Virus record (IMG/VR): IMGVR_UViG_3300027881_000098
Coordinates: 1 to 21,694 of that record
Direction: 5' to 3' (one strand)
Source: a virus
Length of the DNA stretch: 21,694 nt
Shown here: piece by piece, positions 1 through 4,389 of the stretch
Layout: the number at the start of each line of letters is the position of its first letter
How positions within the stretch are numbered: position 1 is the first letter of the stretch
Notes under the pieces: model-generated
Told to the model about the DNA's origin: nothing
Database searches by the model: none
Seen by the model: only the letters and a program-made list of their open reading frames with translations
Translations under genes and position numbers: made by a program

Positions 1-297
1 TCATGTCTTGCTCCTTACCCAGACCACGCTGGGAAGTATGTTGCCAGAGCGGCGAATGAAGCGCATGCGTTCGGTACCCAGGAGGGCACGACCGACACGC
101 AAGGACAGGCTGACAAACAGACCAGCGATAACGCCAGTCATCATGCCTGCGTAAGAACCAGCGAACGCGATGACAAAGCCACCGGTTACGATGATGTCCA
201 CGTATGCTGTGTATGCGAACACCCGGCGGAAGCCGATGTACGAGAGCAACCACAGCAGAGTGACTGCAGCAATAAAGCCTTGAACGATCATATCCAC
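1..297 (-). CDS. Small membrane protein, unknown function
   Basis: A 98-residue protein. The start is taken as GTG at 295-297 because AAGGAG (304-309 on the plus strand as its complement) lies 6 nt upstream; an ATG two codons further in has a 12-nt spacing and fits less well. The open frame extends much further upstream, but that part overlaps the neighbouring gene and a hairpin and is not credible. Hydrophobic stretches at about residues 4-22, 33-50 and 52-66 indicate two or three membrane segments, followed by a basic C-terminal tail. It is the last gene of the leftward cluster seen here, with its TGA at the window edge. I recognise no family. Inner-membrane location is inferred from hydrophobicity only. 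Confidence 0.75.
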   Translation of the reverse strand: MDMIVQGFIAAVTLLWLLSYIGFRRVFAYTAYVDIIVTGGFVIAFAGSYAGMMTGVIAGLFVSLSLRVGRALLGTERMRFIRRSGNILPSVVWVRSKT

Positions 298-337
298 GTC
301 TGTCTCCTTATATGAGGGAATGGATAACAACACGAAT

Positions 338-369
338 AGGACAACCGGCGCGTAAGCGCCGGCCATCCT
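338..369 (-). repeat. Intercistronic hairpin 1 (covarying UNRC-loop family)
   Basis: A 32-nt perfect hairpin in the minus-strand RNA: outer 7-bp stem AGGAUGG/UUGUCCU with G-U wobbles, inner 7-bp stem CCGGCGC/GCGCCGG, loop UUAC. Read as plus-strand RNA the wobbles become C-A mismatches, so the minus transcript is the better-folded one. It sits just past the stop of the 133-aa gene and about 40 nt before the start of the 98-aa gene. The sequence after it, ATTCGTGTTGT, recurs after hairpins 4 and 5. No strong U-tract follows, so a terminator role is uncertain here. Confidence 0.8.
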
Positions 370-376
370 ATGGTAA

Positions 377-778
377 CTACCACGATGGTGGTGGGGTTGT
401 GTCCTTGAGCCAGCAGAAGCGTGACTGGTCCAGGTGTGGGAGGAAAACGTAACCGAAGTACGAGTAGCTAGTGCCGCTCGGCCCTTGATCGTCTGGATCC
501 AGGGCGATGTACAGGTCACATGATTCAACTATTTGATGATCCTTGTAAAAGGTCTTGAAATAGTTGTTGACCTGCAACATCTTGTGCTCTTCGAGCGCTT
601 CGAGCGCACGTGCTGCGTAATTAGCGTCACGCGATGTGAGTTCGGTACTCTTGATGGGCATGGCCAGGCTGGTGCCACCCTTGTACTTCCAGTACTGAGG
701 GCATGCGCCTTCGCCGTCCCAATCATGGGCACCGTAGTTCTCGAGGTCTTGCGTGTGGATCACGAGGTAATAGCTCAT
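377..778 (-). CDS. Hypothetical phage protein, 133 aa
   Basis: ATG at 776-778 with AAGGAG 5 nt upstream. That Shine-Dalgarno site lies inside the last codons of the upstream 71-aa gene, and ATG overlaps that gene's TGA (ATGA), so translation is probably coupled. The protein is soluble-looking, with no membrane segment. The N-terminal motif YLVIHTQDLENYGAHDWDGE followed by CPQYWKYKGG resembles a small uncharacterised protein I have met in other phage early regions. The middle part (about residues 45-85) looks helical and charged. No catalytic motif is visible. Function unknown; its place among small leftward genes suggests an early accessory role. Confidence 0.82.
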   Translation of the reverse strand: MSYYLVIHTQDLENYGAHDWDGEGACPQYWKYKGGTSLAMPIKSTELTSRDANYAARALEALEEHKMLQVNNYFKTFYKDHQIVESCDLYIALDPDDQGPSGTSYSYFGYVFLPHLDQSRFCWLKDTTPPPSW

Positions 779-990
779 GTCAGCTCCTTATAGTAGCTAT
801 TGGGAAGGTCGAAGCACACGGGTGAAAGTGGTGGCTTACCTGCCTTCTCTCGTGCGGCGTTTATCGAACGGAACTCGGCGAGGTTGCGCTCGCGGTTCTT
901 CTCGGCGAGATACTCACCGAGCTTGTCGCCCGCGTAGTAAGTCAGAGCGAACACGCCTGCGTAGTAGGCTAAACGGATCATGAGATCCAT
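775..990 (-). CDS. Small single-pass membrane protein, 71 aa
   Basis: ATG at 988-990 with GGAGG 6 nt upstream. Residues about 4-26 form one hydrophobic segment rich in Ala and Tyr (LAYYAGVFALTYYAG). A charged helical stretch follows (EYLAEKNRERNLAEFRSINAAREKAG), then a short C-terminal tail. The stop overlaps the start of the next leftward gene by ATGA, making a two-gene cassette with the 133-aa protein. The topology (short N-terminus, one membrane helix, charged helix) would suit a small inner-membrane-anchored protein, but I recognise no family and no partner. Function unknown. Confidence 0.78.
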   Translation of the reverse strand: MDLMIRLAYYAGVFALTYYAGDKLGEYLAEKNRERNLAEFRSINAAREKAGKPPLSPVCFDLPNSYYKELT

Positions 991-1027
991 GGGACACCTC
1001 CAGGGTGTAGTGGATAGACACTCGGAA

Positions 1028-1055
1028 AGGGACAGCGGCGCAAGCCACTGTCCCT
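1028..1055 (-). repeat. Intercistronic hairpin 2 (family member)
   Basis: In minus-strand RNA: AGGGACAG, a U-G wobble, GGC, loop UUGC, GCC, then CUGUCCCU, giving a continuous 12-bp stem. In plus-strand RNA the wobble is a C-A mismatch. It differs in sequence from the other copies but keeps the 4-nt loop pattern and the intercistronic position, lying between the 60-aa gene and the 71-aa gene. It is followed by UUUCCGAGUGUC, so it could act as a weak terminator. Confidence 0.65.
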
Positions 1056-1062
1056 GTGAACG

Positions 1063-1245
1063 CTACGCGTCCTTCGGCTTCGGCACACGGATGTGCAGCT
1101 TGCCGTCGGTGGGGAGCGCATCCAACACGACGTTAAACGAACCGTCTTTGTTGGTCCAGGCGGAGCCGATCTTCAGCCAGTAGGCCTTCTGATCTTCGCC
1201 GCGGTCCTTAATGCTGTAAACAGCATGTGTCGGGAGGTTACTCAT
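1063..1245 (-). CDS. Small conserved-type protein, 60 aa
   Basis: Starts at ATG 1243-1245 with AAGGAG 6 nt upstream. The open frame continues upstream through a hairpin, which is not credible as coding. The core WLKIGSAWTNKDGSFNVVLD, then ALPTDGKLHIRVPK, resembles a short family of uncharacterised proteins in phages, plasmids and integrative elements with the pattern W.(R/K)IG.A(F/W).(N/H)KDG..FN..LDALP..G(R/K)L..R. It is predicted to be a small beta-rich fold. No catalytic residues can be named. The family is spread across mobile elements, which fits an accessory role, but function is unknown. Confidence 0.8.
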   Translation of the reverse strand: MSNLPTHAVYSIKDRGEDQKAYWLKIGSAWTNKDGSFNVVLDALPTDGKLHIRVPKPKDA

Positions 1246-1285
1246 ATCCTTCTCCTTGTGAAGGTGGTTGGAGTACACCACAAAA

Positions 1286-1317
1286 AGGACAACCGGCTCG
1301 TGAGAGCCGGCCATCCT
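1286..1317 (-). repeat. Intercistronic hairpin 3 (family member)
   Basis: Minus-strand RNA: outer AGGAUGG/UUGUCCU, inner stem CCGGCUC/GAGCCGG, loop UCAC. Compared with copy 1 the inner stem changes at two paired positions with both partners changed (compensatory). It is followed on the minus strand by UUUUUGUGG, so this copy looks most like an intrinsic terminator. It lies 7 nt past the stop of the 100-aa gene. Confidence 0.8.
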
Positions 1318-1324
1318 GTGGTGG

Positions 1325-1627
1325 TTACTGCTGGGTGTATCCAGCGGTGAGGTCCATGTCGACACGAAGCATGTCAACACGCTGGGAGGACACAATCTTG
1401 AACTCGTCGTGATCGTCCAAGATGTAGTGCGTGAGGTTAGCGAGCATGCTCGCGTCCACGCGCAGCTCGAAGGTGACCTCGCTGTCCATCCAGGTCTCGA
1501 AGTCGATGCAGGACTCAACGATGTCCTTGCAGTATTTGAGACCACCACCACCGGTGATGAAGCGTACCATCTTGATGAGGCCGATCTTGTACCGGGGACC
1601 GGTAATCATGATGATGAAGTCATGCAT
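1325..1627 (-). CDS. Hypothetical protein, 100 aa
   Basis: The start is placed at ATG 1625-1627 because GGAG (complement of 1634-1637) lies 6 nt upstream. An ATG four codons earlier overlaps that Shine-Dalgarno site and has none of its own. The protein begins MHDFIIMITGPRYKIGLIKM and has a glycine run GGGG near residue 28. Acidic and helical segments follow (FETWMDSEVTFELRVDASML, then HYILDDHDEFKIVSSQRVDM). No membrane segment and no recognised motif. It forms a one-gene cassette between two family hairpins. Function unknown. Confidence 0.75.
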   Translation of the reverse strand: MHDFIIMITGPRYKIGLIKMVRFITGGGGLKYCKDIVESCIDFETWMDSEVTFELRVDASMLANLTHYILDDHDEFKIVSSQRVDMLRVDMDLTAGYTQQ

Positions 1628-1662
1628 ATTTATCTCCATGTTGGGTTAGTGACAACACGAAT

Positions 1663-1694
1663 AGGACAACCGGGGCGTAAGCCCCGGCCATCCC
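1663..1694 (-). repeat. Intercistronic hairpin 4 (family member)
   Basis: Minus-strand RNA: outer GGGAUGG/UUGUCCU, inner stem CCGGGGC/GCCCCGG, loop UUAC. The middle stem pair is inverted relative to copy 1 (C-G to G-C), preserving pairing. It is followed by AUUCGUGUUGU, shared with copies 1 and 5. It lies 7 nt past the stop of the 64-aa gene and about 35 nt before the next start. Confidence 0.8.
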
Positions 1695-1701
1695 GGTCGT
1701 G

Positions 1702-1896
1702 CTAGTGCTTGGGGTCACTGTTGAAGTCCAGCGGCTCCTCGGAAGCATCCAGGCGCTCTTGACGGTTGTACTCGTCAGCGAACTCTTGGGCACTGATGTC
1801 ATACGTGGTGCCGAACCACGTGCACAGCTCAACTAACACATCGAGCTGTTCTTCGATACTGCACATTTCTTGCGCAGTGAGGCATACATGCGACAT
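1702..1896 (-). CDS. Small acidic protein, 64 aa
   Basis: Two ATGs are possible. AGGAG abuts the first (1900-1902), leaving no spacer, but lies 6 nt before the second (1894-1896), so the second is chosen, giving 64 residues. The Shine-Dalgarno site overlaps the TAG of the upstream 130-aa gene, indicating translational coupling. The protein is acidic and mostly helical (SIEEQLDVLVELCTWF, then AQEFADEYNRQERLDASEE), with three Cys in the N-terminal half but no CxxC pair. No family recognised. Small acidic phage proteins often bind host proteins, but nothing in this sequence proves that. Confidence 0.75.
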   Translation of the reverse strand: MSHVCLTAQEMCSIEEQLDVLVELCTWFGTTYDISAQEFADEYNRQERLDASEEPLDFNSDPKH

Positions 1897-1905
1897 ATCC
1901 ATCTC

Positions 1906-2298
1906 CTAGAGGTTGGTGAAGCACGTGAGGCAGATGTCATTCGGGTCTTGCGAGTTATCGCAGTAACCACAGGGCTCATCTACGTTGCCCTCGATCTCGT
2001 CTTTGGTGAGGCGTGTGCAGCACTTGCCACGGCCATCATCGAACAGGTACTTGACTGGTTTGTCGCACTGATAACAGTACAGAGTCATGTCCATCTCCTT
2101 CTCAGGTGAAAGGTCGAAGTCGGCCAGGTAATTGCCATCAACGACGAATACCTCGCAGGCACCATCGCGGTACAGCTGCTTGGTGTCGCTGATGATTGTG
2201 TCCAGTTCGATCGCGGTGTATGTCTTTGCGACCTCGTGAACGAACTCGTCGTAGCCATAACCGCTGCAACGAATATATTGTGCAACCAAGTAGATCAT
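1906..2298 (-). CDS. Two-part protein with Cys-rich C-terminal domain and internal start
   Basis: ATG at 2296-2298 with AAGGAG 6 nt upstream gives 130 residues. Residues 1-70 form a charged, probably alpha/beta domain. Residues 71-130 are a separate Cys-rich domain with CYQC, KCC, CGYC and CLTC at residues 75-126, consistent with binding one or two zinc ions. At the domain boundary (complement of 2086-2100) AAGGAG is followed after 6 nt by an in-frame ATG (2086-2088), which would give a free 60-residue zinc protein. The AGGAG-ATG-GAY-ATG arrangement is the same as at the next gene downstream. It may be a fusion of two formerly separate genes or one gene with two products. No specific family recognised. 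Confidence 0.75.
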   Translation of the reverse strand: MIYLVAQYIRCSGYGYDEFVHEVAKTYTAIELDTIISDTKQLYRDGACEVFVVDGNYLADFDLSPEKEMDMTLYCYQCDKPVKYLFDDGRGKCCTRLTKDEIEGNVDEPCGYCDNSQDPNDICLTCFTNL

Positions 2299-2335
2299 GT
2301 CTGTCTCCTTGAGGTGATTTGATTACAACACGAAT

Positions 2336-2367
2336 AGGACAACCGGCGCGTTAGCGCCGACTGCCCT
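2336..2367 (-). repeat. Intercistronic hairpin 5 (family member)
   Basis: Minus-strand RNA: outer AGGGCAG/UUGUCCU, inner UCGGCGC/GCGCCGG, loop UAAC. Relative to copy 1 the outer stem changes U-G to C-G and G-U to A-U, so every change keeps a pair in the minus RNA. It is followed by AUUCGUGUUGU. It lies 13 nt past the stop of the 70-aa gene. Confidence 0.8.
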
Positions 2368-2380
2368 AGTGTGGATTTCT

Positions 2381-2593
2381 TTAGGTGATTTCGAAGTACC
2401 ACTTACGCGTGTTGTTGCCACGGCGGAAGTCGATATCGTGGTCGATACTGGCGGCGCCTACGATGCCCGCGGCAGCGAAGCAGCGACCGATCAGTTTCGG
2501 AGAGGGGAGACCACCGGAGCGCGTGAGCGCTGCGTTGGTCTGGGGGTGATTGATGCGATAGACGTTATCGCGAACTTGGGAAAGAGTTTTCAT
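2381..2593 (-). CDS. Hypothetical protein, 70 aa
   Basis: ATG at 2591-2593 with AGGAGG 5 nt upstream. The sequence has a charged N-terminus (MKTLSQVRDNVYRINHPQTN), an Ala/Gly-rich middle (GRCFAAAGIVGAASID) too short and interrupted to be a clear membrane helix, and a basic-aromatic end (RRGNNTRKWYFEIT). No motif or family is recognised. It forms a one-gene cassette between two family hairpins, supporting its being a real gene despite its length. Function unknown. Confidence 0.72.
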   Translation of the reverse strand: MKTLSQVRDNVYRINHPQTNAALTRSGGLPSPKLIGRCFAAAGIVGAASIDHDIDFRRGNNTRKWYFEIT

Positions 2594-2634
2594 AGCAGCC
2601 TCCTGGCCCTCGGTGAAAGAAAGTTCAAAAAGAA

Positions 2635-2666
2635 AAGACAGCCGGCGCGTAAGCGCCGACTGCCTC
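2635..2666 (-). repeat. Intercistronic hairpin 6 (family member)
   Basis: Minus-strand RNA: outer GAGGCAG/CUGUCUU, inner UCGGCGC/GCGCCGG, loop UUAC, all 14 positions pairing with wobbles. It is followed by UUCUUUUUG, so this copy is also terminator-like. It lies 8 nt past the stop of the 81-aa gene and about 40 nt before the next start. Confidence 0.8.
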
Positions 2667-2674
2667 GGGGTTAT

Positions 2675-2920
2675 CTACGAAGTGCGATACTGGGACCAGG
2701 TGGGGAGTTTCATCTTTAGCCACAGGCGTTTGATCTCGGGGAGATACGTGTCTACAGCAACGACGCAGCAAGCAACGAGAAACAAAAGGACGAAGAAGCG
2801 CCAGAAGACGTTCAGGAAGATAGTGCCGAAGAAGGCAAGCCAGAAAGCGCAGAAGCTAAGGACCAAGACGGACAGTGTATACACTGCAGAGACCTTCAGT
2901 ACTGAGAGGATGCGATACAT
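2675..2920 (-). CDS. Small membrane protein, 81 aa
   Basis: ATG at 2918-2920 with AGGAG 6 nt upstream. It is very hydrophobic from about residue 5 to 57, with two probable membrane helices (about 10-36 and 40-57, Phe-rich), then a short basic tail (EIKRLWLKMKLPTWSQYRTS) that would be cytoplasmic by the positive-inside rule. It is the first gene of the leftward cluster, next to the divergence region, so it would be transcribed earliest from any leftward promoter there. No holin or other known signature is certain; a holin-like role is possible but no endolysin is seen nearby. Function unknown. Confidence 0.75.
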   Translation of the reverse strand: MYRILSVLKVSAVYTLSVLVLSFCAFWLAFFGTIFLNVFWRFFVLLFLVACCVVAVDTYLPEIKRLWLKMKLPTWSQYRTS

Positions 2921-2956
2921 GTCGTACTCCTAATGGGGAATTGGATACACCCGTAC

Positions 2957-2990
2957 TAGACAGCCGAATCGTTAGATTCGGTCATGTTTG
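2957..2990 (-). repeat. Hairpin 7, upstream of the first leftward gene
   Basis: The core stem CCGAAUC/GAUUCGG (2964-2981) with loop UAAC in minus-strand RNA matches the family in loop and length. The inner stem differs at several paired positions and stays fully complementary; the outer stem is only partly paired. No gene lies upstream of it on the minus strand for over 380 bp. This copy therefore cannot be ending an upstream leftward gene in this window, and it argues for a role at the 5' end of cassettes. Confidence 0.65.
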
Positions 2991-3017
2991 ATACAGGGTA
3001 TTTTGTTTGACGTACTG

Positions 3018-3113
3018 AGTAACTCAGCTACGGAGTGACTTAGTAACCCAGTGCGTAGATCACTCAGTCACCCAGTAACTCAGCGACCAGGTGCTAAGTT
3101 ACTCCAGTCTGGA
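3018..3113. repeat. Array of degenerate 8-bp repeats (AGTNACNN), array 1
   Basis: Twelve consecutive octamers in one 8-bp register start at 3018: AGTAACTC, AGCTACGG, AGTGACTT, AGTAACCC, AGTGCGTA, GATCACTC, AGTCACCC, AGTAACTC, AGCGACCA, then three weaker units. The core GTNAC is itself near-palindromic, with a freely varying middle base and a free 2-bp spacer. It is non-coding on both strands. Candidate roles are a protein-binding array or replication/partition element; none can be shown from sequence. Confidence 0.75.
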
Positions 3114-3174
3114 AGGTTCCTTGGAAAGTTGGGAGTACGACTCTCTGTCTCGCCTTGCTCGGTTTTGTGGACGG

Positions 3175-3206
3175 GGTGACTTCGTGACTACGTTACTAAG
3201 TCCCTC
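3175..3206. repeat. Array of degenerate 8-bp repeats, array 2
   Basis: Four units in one register: GGTGACTT, CGTGACTA, CGTTACTA, AGTCCCTC. Three contain the GTNAC core found in array 1 (3018-3113) and array 3 (3749-3788). It is out of phase with array 1, so it is a separate array and not a decayed middle of one long array. Confidence 0.6.
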
Positions 3207-3256
3207 ACTACTACCCGGCTTTCTCTTTTTTCTACATATAATTTTTCACCCGTCAG

Positions 3257-3278
3257 GGGGTTGACTACAGCCCCTTTT
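3257..3278 (+). terminator. Terminator-like hairpin overlapping a promoter -35
   Basis: GGGGTTG (3257-3263), loop ACTA, CAGCCCC (3268-3274) form a 7-bp stem with one G-U pair, followed by TTTTAT. The left arm and loop contain the TTGACT -35 element of the promoter at 3261-3289. Transcripts arriving from upstream would carry the whole hairpin, while those starting from the promoter would not. Confidence 0.5.
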
Positions 3279-3289
3279 ATACCTATAGT
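3261..3289 (+). promoter_or_regulatory. Sigma-70-type promoter P1 for the rightward genes
   Basis: TTGACT (3261-3266), a 17-bp spacer and TATAGT (3284-3289) match the sigma-70 consensus in 5/6 and 5/6 positions. Transcription would start near 3296, about 78 nt upstream of the Tad2-like gene. The -35 lies inside a terminator-like hairpin. Confidence 0.7.
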
Positions 3290-3321
3290 ATGGACTCAGC
3301 CGAAGTGGGCTGTAACACGAA

Positions 3322-3354
3322 ATGACACAATCGTGTCATAGCGAATGATATAAT
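3322..3354 (+). promoter_or_regulatory. Extended -10 promoter P2 with operator-like inverted repeat
   Basis: TGATATAAT (3346-3354) is an extended -10 box with a perfect TATAAT. A start near 3361 would give a leader of about 12 nt before the ATG at 3374, containing GAGG as ribosome site. Just upstream, ATGACAC (3322-3328), AATC, GTGTCAT (3333-3339) is a perfect 7-bp inverted repeat covering the -35 region. A second, overlapping pair, ACACGA (3315-3320) and TCGTGT (3331-3336), shares its right side. This is the layout of an operator where a repressor would block polymerase; no regulator gene is seen in the window. Confidence 0.6.
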
Positions 3355-3373
3355 CAATCTAGAGGTAGCACTC

Positions 3374-3697
3374 ATGAATGACACCGACACGATCGATCCC
3401 AACTATGACGAATTCGAGCGCGACGCAATCCCCCGCGGTGACGTTGTTACCATCGATTTCAGCACGGCGCTCGCGCTGCTCAAAGGCGGTCAGTGCGTCT
3501 CGAGGCTGAACTGGAACGGACCCGGCCAGTGGCTGCATCTGCAGGTACCGGATTGGGGCTCGAAGATGACGCTCCCGTACATCTACATCAACACCGTGCA
3601 GAACGGTCGTGTACCGTGGCTGGCCTCTCAGACCGACCTGTTATCGAACGACTGGTATGTCGTTGCCGGCATCCGCGCCGACGACTCGGAGACATAA
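3374..3697 (+). CDS. Tad2-like (DUF2829) putative anti-Thoeris protein
   Basis: 107 residues; ATG 3374 with GAGG upstream. From residue 28 the sequence follows the DUF2829 pattern: DFSTALALLKGGQCVSRLNW (residues 28-47, with R44 and W47), NG-G at 48-51, PYI at 68-70, VPWLASQTDLLSNDW at 80-94. Known family members such as Tad2 of phage SPO1 form oligomers that bind and sequester the cyclic ADP-ribose-type signal made by Thoeris ThsB, so the effector is not activated; some relatives also bind CBASS signals. Residues 1-27 are an acidic N-terminal extension I do not recall in typical members. It is the first gene behind two promoters, as expected for an early-expressed inhibitor. The family call is strong; the ligand is inferred, and DUF2829 also contains proteins of unproven function. 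Confidence 0.82.
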   Translation: MNDTDTIDPNYDEFERDAIPRGDVVTIDFSTALALLKGGQCVSRLNWNGPGQWLHLQVPDWGSKMTLPYIYINTVQNGRVPWLASQTDLLSNDWYVVAGIRADDSET

Positions 3698-3713
3698 GGG
3701 TAATGGAATCAGA

Positions 3714-3735
3714 GAGGGGGCAATCAGGCCCCCTT
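3714..3735 (+). terminator. GC-rich hairpin after the Tad2-like gene
   Basis: AGGGGGC (3715-3721), loop AATCAG, GCCCCCT (3728-3734): a 7-bp perfect stem 16 nt past the stop codon, followed by TGTTAC. The U-tract is poor, so it may only attenuate transcription or protect the 3' end of the Tad2-like message. Confidence 0.55.
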
Positions 3736-3748
3736 GTTACCCCCACTC

Positions 3749-3788
3749 AGTCACCAAGTAACGGAGTAACGGAGTGACCAAGTCATGA
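3749..3788. repeat. Array of 8-bp repeats, array 3, next to the lipoprotein start
   Basis: AGTCACCA, AGTAACGG, AGTAACGG, AGTGACCA, AGTCATGA run in one register from 3749. Four of five carry the AGTNAC core of array 1. The last unit contains the ATG (3785-3787) of the lipoprotein gene, and GGAG within units 3 and 4 (3771-3774) is the only ribosome site available to it, 10 nt upstream, so the repeat doubles as translation signal. Confidence 0.7.
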
Positions 3789-3937
3789 AGAAACTAATCA
3801 CGATCGCAATCGTCCTGATGTTGTCAGGATGCGTCAGCGCCCCCGCCCTCATCGAGTGCGCAGGGGATTCGAATGTCTGTTACGTGGTACGTGACGGATT
3901 CTATTCCGAAGTCATCTACCTGCGGAGGAAGCCATGA
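3785..3937 (+). CDS. Small phage lipoprotein, 50 aa
   Basis: Translation from ATG 3785 gives a 50-residue protein starting MKKLITIAIVLMLSGCVSAP. It has a classic lipoprotein signal: two Lys, a hydrophobic stretch, and lipobox LSGC with the acylated Cys at residue 16. The predicted mature part is only about 35 residues, with two more Cys (25, 32) that could form a disulfide, and a basic end YLRRKP. TGA overlaps the next start by ATGA. Small phage lipoproteins are known as Rz1 spanin subunits or superinfection-exclusion proteins such as T5 Llp. Rz1 is unlikely because no Rz, endolysin or holin is adjacent and the Pro-rich mature region of Rz1 is missing. A role in blocking a receptor or DNA entry is an inference from class and context. 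Confidence 0.72.
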   Translation: MKKLITIAIVLMLSGCVSAPALIECAGDSNVCYVVRDGFYSEVIYLRRKP

Positions 3938-4389
3938 AGGAAGGAAGCAAGGGCATGCCCGCTGCCGAGTTCGAAATTTCACGCCTCCAGAATCTCGTCG
4001 CTGAGTTGGAAGAGGATAACCAAGAGGACCGGAATATGAGCACTTTCACGTACACTGACCTACCCGAGACGGCCATCGCAGTCTTCTGCGACGACGACAT
4101 CATCATCTACTACGACAAGCCGAGCGGCGCCATCTACGTCGACGAGGCACCGGATCGGGATCCGTATCGTTGCAGTCCGGCGACCCCAGCAGCACTCCGA
4201 CAGCTGTACCGTGATGGCGAGGCCCTGACGCGGGAAGAGTTGGCGATTGCTTATCCGGATGATTACCGTAAAATGACGTCCGGGCAGTGCGAAGAAGAGT
4301 GCACTTCGGAGCCCACGGACGACGAGATTTACATCGAGGACGCAATCGCGGCCATCAATCTTTTATCACGCTACTTAGGAGCGAAGTGA
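3934..4389 (+). CDS. Unknown acidic protein between Tad2-like and Acb2-like genes
   Basis: 151 residues; ATG 3934 overlaps the lipoprotein stop (ATGA) and has GGAGG 5 nt upstream. Residues about 12-32 look like a coiled coil (FEISRLQNLVAELEEDNQED). A likely folded core follows from about residue 35 (MSTFTYTDLPETAIAVF). An internal ATG at 4036 preceded by GAGGA could yield only that core. The protein is strongly acidic, with DDDIIIYYDKPSGAIYVDE resembling two beta strands and ALRQLYRDGEALTREELAIA resembling helices. Two Cys lie close together (CEEEC). No family recognised. Its position between two predicted immune-signal sponges, in the same coupled transcript, makes an anti-defence role worth testing. 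Confidence 0.78.
   Translation: MKEGSKGMPAAEFEISRLQNLVAELEEDNQEDRNMSTFTYTDLPETAIAVFCDDDIIIYYDKPSGAIYVDEAPDRDPYRCSPATPAALRQLYRDGEALTREELAIAYPDDYRKMTSGQCEEECTSEPTDDEIYIEDAIAAINLLSRYLGAK

Larger units (their letters stand above)
2991..3256. other. Non-coding divergence region
   Basis: This separates the leftward early genes from the rightward genes. I see no coding frame with a ribosome site. It holds the 8-bp repeat arrays at 3018-3113 and 3175-3206, a short palindromic patch near 3111-3124 (AAGGTTCCTT), and a pyrimidine-rich stretch at 3219-3247. I searched the minus strand for a sigma-70 promoter for the leftward genes and found no convincing -35/-10 pair, so those genes may depend on a phage-specific or unusual promoter. 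Confidence 0.6.

Noticed and set aside
2085-2285. 66-codon minus-strand frame ending in an ATGA overlap with the internal start at 2088
   Set aside because: Tempting as the missing upstream gene, but it has no ribosome site and an Arg/Ser/Thr-rich shadow composition, while the alternative frame starts behind a perfect Shine-Dalgarno site.
338-2990. CRISPR-like reading of the recurring hairpins
   Set aside because: Copies are hundreds of bases apart with genes between them, differ in stem sequence and have no regular spacers.
2991-3256. Leftward sigma-70 promoter for the minus-strand genes
   Set aside because: Several TA-rich hexamers exist but none has an acceptable -35 at 16-18 bp.
3272-3299. 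Minus-strand ACTATAGG resembling a T7/SP6-type polymerase promoter core
   Set aside because: Only the 8-bp core matches, the upstream recognition bases do not, and there is a single copy; a chance match in this length is plausible.
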